Below are positions 60,007 through 64,000 of a stretch of 64,000 nt of DNA, in pieces; within the stretch, counting starts at the first letter, position 1; every line of letters begins with the position of its first letter. A program made the translations under genes and the position numbers. The stretch covers positions 620,001-684,000 of the forward strand of contig NZ_CP065938.1 of the NCBI RefSeq assembly GCF_025232395.1. Reading direction: 5' to 3'. This stretch comes from Taurinivorans muris. GTDB lineage: Bacteria > Desulfobacterota > Desulfovibrionia > Desulfovibrionales > Desulfovibrionaceae. The notes under the pieces were generated by a model. The model had not been told where the DNA came from, made no database searches, and worked only from the letters and a program-made list of their open reading frames with translations.

Positions 60007-60810
60007 TTATTCTCCTTTGGTGATTTCAACAATCAATGTTGATTCTTTACGTGTTTCAAGATTATTCAGCGGAGCGTGCATGCTTTTATGCAGCTCGCAA
60101 AAAACGTACTTTTTAAATCCCAATTCCTCAATGCGTCTTGCCAATTCTTCTTCATCATACAACCATTTATGCCCCCATGAACGAAAAGCGATGTTCAAAT
60201 TTTCCGCCTGCGTCTTTATGTAGGTCAAATGAAATTTTTCAAACAATTCTTTTGTATCAGCAATCCATTGTTCTTTCGGCTTTAAATAATTGGCAACAGT
60301 ATTTTTTAAATCGGGCATGGCTATACGAAGAACGCCATGGGGCTTTAAAACCCTCATAAATTCGGAAACAGCCCTCTTTCCCTCATCAACGGTCAAATGT
60401 TCCAAAAAATGTTCATTAAAAATAAAATCAACGCTGTTATCAGGAAAAGGAAGAGGATTTGCAAGATCCAAATTCAAATCTAATTTTTCTATATTGTTGT
60501 CAGAGTTATTATCAATATTGATCCATCCGGGTTTATAGACCATACCGCAGCCTACATGAAGCTTTACGGCGCTGTCCTTATATTTTTCCAAAACTTCCTG
60601 CGCTGAAGAAAAATTCGGAATTAATCCGGAAGGTTCTTTATGCGGGAAAGAAGGTTTCACCTCTTCCGAATTTTCTGAACCGGATATATATATATATATT
60701 GGAACAGAAGATAAAATTACCTTAATACCGAAAATTGTGAGGATTTTTTCTTTTTCATTGATAACTGTTCTGTTTTTCACAGAAAATATCGTTTCTAAAA
60801 TTTTTTTCAA
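60007..60810 (-). CDS. SAM-dependent methyltransferase with N-terminal (AT)8 tract
   Basis: A 267-residue methyltransferase with motif I LHVGCGMVYKPGWINIDN and FIFNEHFLEHL, typical of glycan or lipid methyltransferases. The start is the TTG at 60810, five bases after a perfect AAGGAGG, in preference to TTG 60831. The tract at 60684-60699 encodes PIYIYISG at about residues 38-42, in a variable N-terminal extension before the catalytic domain. Slippage would abolish the enzyme. The frame is open now. It shares a transcript with the radical SAM gene. Confidence 0.85.
   Translation of the reverse strand: MKKILETIFSVKNRTVINEKEKILTIFGIKVILSSVPIYIYISGSENSEEVKPSFPHKEPSGLIPNFSSAQEVLEKYKDSAVKLHVGCGMVYKPGWINIDNNSDNNIEKLDLNLDLANPLPFPDNSVDFIFNEHFLEHLTVDEGKRAVSEFMRVLKPHGVLRIAMPDLKNTVANYLKPKEQWIADTKELFEKFHLTYIKTQAENLNIAFRSWGHKWLYDEEELARRIEELGFKKYVFCELHKSMHAPLNNLETRKESTLIVEITKGE
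60684..60699. repeat. (AT)8 tract near the start of the methyltransferase gene
   Basis: Sixteen alternating bases, in frame, about 110 nt after the start codon. Confidence 0.95.
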
Positions 60811-60831
60811 AACCGCCTCCTTATTCGTCAA

Positions 60832-60860
60832 ATTATATTCTCATGATACTGATTTGTCAA
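60832..60860 (-). promoter_or_regulatory. Consensus sigma-70 promoter of the methyltransferase-radical SAM transcript
   Basis: On the minus strand TTGACA (60855-60860), a 17-bp spacer and TATAAT (60832-60837): all twelve bases match consensus. The predicted start is about 60825, leaving a short leader that contains AAGGAGG. Confidence 0.8.
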
Positions 60861-60890
60861 ATCCAATGCGGAATTTCACACGCTTTATCC

Positions 60891-61805
60891 CTAAGCGGGA
60901 TTTACGTGTATCATGATATGTTTTACCTCCGGGAATGTCAGTTCCACGGCGGCATGCACGTTTTCCGCAATTTCATGGGCTTCTTTCAAGGACAAGGAAC
61001 CGTTTAAAGAAATTTCCAAATCGACATAAATTTTATTGCCGAACATTCTTGTTTGAAGCAAATCGATTCTAACAACATCAGGCTGCGCGGAAATGAAAGC
61101 GGACAATCTGCGCTCATATTCCGCACCGCTGGAAGTATCGAGAAGCTTTGAAAACGTATCGCGCATGATGTCATAAGACACTTTCAGAATGAAAAAGCAA
61201 ATGAATAAGGATGCCAAAGTGTCCATGACAGGATACCCGAGCATTGCTCCGCCAACACCTATGAGCGAGCCGATGGAAGAAATCGCGTCAGCCCTGTGAT
61301 GCCACGCATCGGCCATGAATGCGGGAGAATTGATGATTTTCGCATAATATCTCGTATACCAATACATGGTCTCTTTTCCGAGAATGGAAACAAGAGCCGC
61401 AATCAATGCGATACAAGTCGGAATTTGCGCGGTATGATAAGAACCCGATATGATATTTTCAATGCCCGCTTTTCCGATACCCAAGCCTGTCAGCATAAGG
61501 ATAATGCCGAGAACCAGCGATGCGACGCATTCATGCCGTTCATGCCCGTATTGGTGCTTCCGGTCGGCTTCCTGCCTTGAAACCTTTACCCCGACCCAAG
61601 CGATAATGGTTGTGATAATATCTGATAAGGAATGGACGGCGTCGGAAATCAATGCGCCGGAATGTCCTGAAACCCCGGCGAAAAGTTTGAAAATCGTCAA
61701 AAAAACATTGCCGATTATGCTCACCCAAGAGATTTTTTTTATGATTTTTTCTTCATTTGAAGAGTCGGAACACGTAAGACCGATATATTGTTTGCAGTCA
61801 GGCAT
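60891..61805 (-). CDS. Cation diffusion facilitator (CDF) family transporter
   Basis: A 304-residue inner-membrane metal/proton antiporter. Six membrane segments lie in 25-215. The metal sites are SDAVHSLSD (H-x3-D) in the second and ADAWHHRADAIS in the fifth helix; a cytoplasmic C-terminal domain (about 215-304) follows. The metal is unknown (zinc, iron or manganese). It is divergent from mrp. Confidence 0.92.
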   Translation of the reverse strand: MPDCKQYIGLTCSDSSNEEKIIKKISWVSIIGNVFLTIFKLFAGVSGHSGALISDAVHSLSDIITTIIAWVGVKVSRQEADRKHQYGHERHECVASLVLGIILMLTGLGIGKAGIENIISGSYHTAQIPTCIALIAALVSILGKETMYWYTRYYAKIINSPAFMADAWHHRADAISSIGSLIGVGGAMLGYPVMDTLASLFICFFILKVSYDIMRDTFSKLLDTSSGAEYERRLSAFISAQPDVVRIDLLQTRMFGNKIYVDLEISLNGSLSLKEAHEIAENVHAAVELTFPEVKHIMIHVNPA

Positions 61806-61894
61806 AACAAAATCCTCAATAATGGCAATAGGGTGATTTTAACGATATCATATAAAATTACAAGAAAAATCGAGTAAAAATTCAAATTTTCTTA

Positions 61895-61922
61895 TTGACA
61901 TAATCAAAAATAAACCTAAAAT
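61895..61922 (+). promoter_or_regulatory. Promoter of mrp
   Basis: TTGACA (61895-61900), 16-bp spacer, TAAAAT (61917-61922), 26 nt before the start. Confidence 0.6.
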
Positions 61923-61948
61923 ATTTATAAAAAACAAATGAGGTTTCT

Positions 61949-62761
61949 ATGAGTTCCTGTGATCATAACTGCTCAAGCTGCGGGCAAAACTGCGGCGAAA
62001 GAGATAAGGAAAGCCTGCTTGCTCCCGCACATCCACAGTCAAATGTGAAGAAAATCATCGCCGTTGTCAGCGGCAAGGGCGGTGTCGGAAAAAGTCTTGT
62101 CACAACGCTTTTGGCAACACAGATGAATAAAGACGGCTTTAAAACAGCCATTTTGGACGCCGATATAACCGGTCCTTCCATTCCTACGGCTTTCGGCGTT
62201 ACGGAAAGAATTTCCGGAAACGATATGGGCATGCTTCCCGCCGTAAGCAAAAAAGGCATTTCCATGATGAGCGTGAACCTTTTGCTTGAACGCGCAACGG
62301 ATCCCATTATTTGGCGCGGCGTCATCATTGCGAACACGGTAAAGCAGTTTTGGTCCGATACCGCTTGGGGGGACGTGGACTATATGTTTGTGGACATGCC
62401 TCCGGGAACGGGCGACGTGCCTCTTACGGTTTTCCAGTCTTTGCCTATTTCCGGAATTATCGTTGTCACTTCCCCGCAGGAGCTTGTGAGCATGATTGTT
62501 GAAAAAGCCGTGAATATGGCGGATATGATGAATATACCGATTTTGGCGCTTGTGGAAAACATGAGCTATTTCGAATGCGGCGGCTGCGGAAAACGCCATA
62601 AGATTTTCGGTGACAGCCATATTGAGGAAATTGCCAAAAAACACGGCATAAAACATATTTTCCAAATTCCTATCAATCCCGAAATTGCGAAAGCAGTGGA
62701 CAGCGGCACTATCGAAGACTTTGAAAACGATTATTTCAAAGACGCAAAAACACTCTTATAA
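61949..62761 (+). CDS. mrp: Mrp/ApbC family iron-sulfur carrier ATPase
   Basis: A 270-residue P-loop ATPase of the Mrp/NBP35 family. It has an N-terminal CSSCGQNCGE cysteine group, deviant Walker A VVSGKGGVGKS, the DADITGPSIP motif, FVDMPPGTGD and the C-terminal CGGCGKRH metal site (CxxC). It assembles or transfers Fe-S clusters. The start follows GAGG. Confidence 0.94.
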   Translation: MSSCDHNCSSCGQNCGERDKESLLAPAHPQSNVKKIIAVVSGKGGVGKSLVTTLLATQMNKDGFKTAILDADITGPSIPTAFGVTERISGNDMGMLPAVSKKGISMMSVNLLLERATDPIIWRGVIIANTVKQFWSDTAWGDVDYMFVDMPPGTGDVPLTVFQSLPISGIIVVTSPQELVSMIVEKAVNMADMMNIPILALVENMSYFECGGCGKRHKIFGDSHIEEIAKKHGIKHIFQIPINPEIAKAVDSGTIEDFENDYFKDAKTLL

Positions 62762-62763
62762 GC

Positions 62764-63021
62764 ATGATATATGATGAAATATGGGCAGTTCCCGTTTACA
62801 GAATCGAAGAATTTTTTCAAAGAGAAGACAACATGACCTCGAAAAATTCTGTTCACGGGACTGCGTATTTTTTTAAAAATTGCCAAATCACCCTTGAGAA
62901 ACTGCCTGCAAACGAAATGTTAAAAATTCCCCGAACAAAAGTTGTCATGCAAGGTGATGACAAGGACACAAAAGAAATACACGAAAAATTCTTCCTGAAT
63001 TTTCTTTCGGCAGGCGGATAA
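62764..63021 (+). CDS. Hypothetical protein, 85 residues
   Basis: Not recognised. It is three bases downstream of mrp and therefore probably cotranscribed. No membrane segment or metal motif is visible; it ends KFFLNFLSAGG. Met24 could be an alternative start after GAAGACAAC. Small partner proteins behind Mrp occur in other anaerobes, but I cannot assign a role. Confidence 0.55.
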   Translation: MIYDEIWAVPVYRIEEFFQREDNMTSKNSVHGTAYFFKNCQITLEKLPANEMLKIPRTKVVMQGDDKDTKEIHEKFFLNFLSAGG

Positions 63022-63024
63022 AAA

Positions 63025-63792
63025 TCAGCTCATAAAAAAATTATGCCAGCGCCTTTTCAAAGAACGCCACAAACCGGAAGGCTCGCGTTTTATGGGCATA
63101 TCCAGCTTTTTGCCCAGTTCTTTCGTAATCAGGCAATTAGAATAGGAATAGCGCGCATTTCGGTATTTTTCAGCCAGGTAATCGAAATTGTCATAAAAGC
63201 GCTGCCGCATGCTCCCATACGAATAATGCTGGCATTTAATACCCAGTATTTTTGATTTTATCCCATATGTTTCAAAAGCGTTTATGCAAAAGTCTTCAAC
63301 ATATAAATCAAACTGCAGCCGCTCGTCAAAACGCAAATGATATTTTCGCACCAAACTGGAATGAACTGCCAAGCACTGGCAATCAAACGTATCGACTTGC
63401 GTGAACAAAGGACATGAACACCCGTAAAAACGGATATTTTTTCCGTTTTTGTCAGAATTTTTCACATATCCCAAACTTCTTAACAGATACCTATTTCGAG
63501 CGGGCACAAAAACCGTGCCTATCGGACCATAAAGGCTGTCTTTGTCCGCGCACTCCAGTTTATCCGCAATAGGGGACAAAAGTTCCCAATCTTCATGACA
63601 AAAAACAAACCATGCCTCTTGGGAATAATCATAATCATCAAGAAAAGAATTATAACGTACTGAAATATATTGGTTGTCAACCCTATTGTCAAAATCTGCA
63701 AATTTTGCGGAAGCAAAAAATGTATTATTTGCCACCAAGTCAGAATACAAAGGATAATCGCGCACAACGCTTACAACAATAAGATCATCCAT
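63025..63792 (-). CDS. Glycosyltransferase family 2-like protein (StrF-type)
   Basis: A 255-residue protein with the start MDDLIVVSVVRDYPLYSDLVANN and the AWFVFCHEDWELL segment characteristic of the StrF-like glycosyltransferases. The ATG at 63792 lies five bases after the gmhA stop; the longer frame overlaps gmhA and is discarded. It probably acts in LPS or glycan assembly. Its acidic substrate-loop residues are not obvious, so activity is uncertain. Confidence 0.75.
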   Translation of the reverse strand: MDDLIVVSVVRDYPLYSDLVANNTFFASAKFADFDNRVDNQYISVRYNSFLDDYDYSQEAWFVFCHEDWELLSPIADKLECADKDSLYGPIGTVFVPARNRYLLRSLGYVKNSDKNGKNIRFYGCSCPLFTQVDTFDCQCLAVHSSLVRKYHLRFDERLQFDLYVEDFCINAFETYGIKSKILGIKCQHYSYGSMRQRFYDNFDYLAEKYRNARYSYSNCLITKELGKKLDMPIKREPSGLWRSLKRRWHNFFMS

Positions 63793-63797
63793 AACAA

Positions 63798-64000
63798 TCA
63801 ATCGGCAAAAAAATGGTTTTCCACAATTTCGCAAAGAATATGCCCGCAAGCAATGTGCATTTCTTGAACAGAATTGGTGACGGTCGAGGGAACATTCAAA
63901 CAAATATCAGCCAATTCTTTCATTTTTCCGCCATGCTCCCCGGTAAAAGCGACTGTCTTTATCCCCATTTCCTTGGCTTTTAAAAAAGCGTTGATGATAT
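63798..64000 (-). CDS. gmhA: Phosphoheptose isomerase GmhA, C-terminal end (cut by window edge)
   Basis: Converts sedoheptulose 7-phosphate to D-glycero-D-manno-heptose 7-phosphate for the LPS core. Only the last about 67 codons are in the window, including the SIS-domain segment GIKTVAFTGEHGG and the active-site NSVQEMHIACGHILCEIVE-type helix with Glu and His. It fits with rfaE2 at 24.6 kb. Confidence 0.88.
   Translation of the reverse strand, partial: IINAFLKAKEMGIKTVAFTGEHGGKMKELADICLNVPSTVTNSVQEMHIACGHILCEIVENHFFAD

Noticed and set aside
63793-63903. Upstream extension of the StrF-like glycosyltransferase to 63903
   Set aside because: It overlaps the gmhA coding end in another frame, and the family start fits ATG 63792.
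1-64000. CRISPR array, prophage, insertion sequence or rRNA
   Set aside because: No regularly spaced repeats, transposase, phage genes or rRNA were seen anywhere in the window.

Overview
The window looks like a chromosome segment of a Desulfovibrionaceae-like Deltaproteobacterium (Desulfobacterota) with low G+C for that group. Reasons: an anaerobic CbiK-type cobaltochelatase, an AhbA/AhbB-type siroheme decarboxylase, hypA/hypB, selA, a sigma-54 (-24/-12) promoter before a flagellar hook gene, LPS heptose genes, and the rpmF-plsX-fabH-fabG cluster. The species is an inference; no rRNA or marker gene is present.

Layout. 1-7.9 kb (minus strand): fatty acid/phospholipid start cluster (DUF177, rpmF, plsX, fabH, fabG), a PLP aminotransferase, cbiK, DUF523, purM and an unknown membrane protein. 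8-18.9 kb: a large AsmA-like protein, a Tim44-like protein, murI-truA-rluA-HPP operon, ackA, and an orphan hook gene flgE with a sigma-54 promoter. 18.9-26.8 kb (minus): an eight-gene operon for envelope lipids (M50 protease, trpS, rfaE2, mlaE, mlaF, mlaD, a PqiC-like lipoprotein, and an Aas-like acyltransferase/acyl-ACP synthetase whose acyltransferase motifs are broken). 26.9-32.2 kb: FlgO-family proteins, an Ahb siroheme decarboxylase, icd, fmdB-like and degP. 32.2-38.1 kb (minus): hypA-hypB-folC-selA-pepM18 ending in a glycosyltransferase.

38.8-60.9 kb is an accessory surface-glycan locus. It begins with a 5'-truncated DegT aminotransferase pseudogene, an AT-rich non-coding stretch and tRNA-Arg(TCT). 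It continues with glycosyltransferases, a UDP-glucose to UDP-glucuronate to UDP-xylose pathway plus a GalE-type epimerase, a DUF1796 protein, an MsbA-like ABC exporter, sugar aminotransferases, WbqC, methyltransferases, a NeuD-like acyltransferase and a radical SAM protein. 60.9-64 kb returns to ordinary genes (CDF transporter, Mrp ATPase, a glycosyltransferase and the end of gmhA).

The main discovery candidate is a set of seven (AT)n/(TA)n dinucleotide tracts of 7-8.5 units at 32800, 45383, 46869, 56697, 58217, 59787 and 60684. All lie in or next to surface-glycan genes. Where they are coding they are read as alternating Ile-Tyr. In the radical SAM gene the present length (8 units plus one base) puts the two halves out of frame, and losing one unit would rejoin them into one 330-residue protein. 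The tract at 58217 sits in a 61-bp divergent intergenic region, between a -35-like and a -10-like box. One copy of a tandemly duplicated methyltransferase carries a tract and the other does not. Together this looks like a multi-locus phase-variation system based on slipped-strand mispairing, which would diversify the surface glycan by both translational and transcriptional switching.
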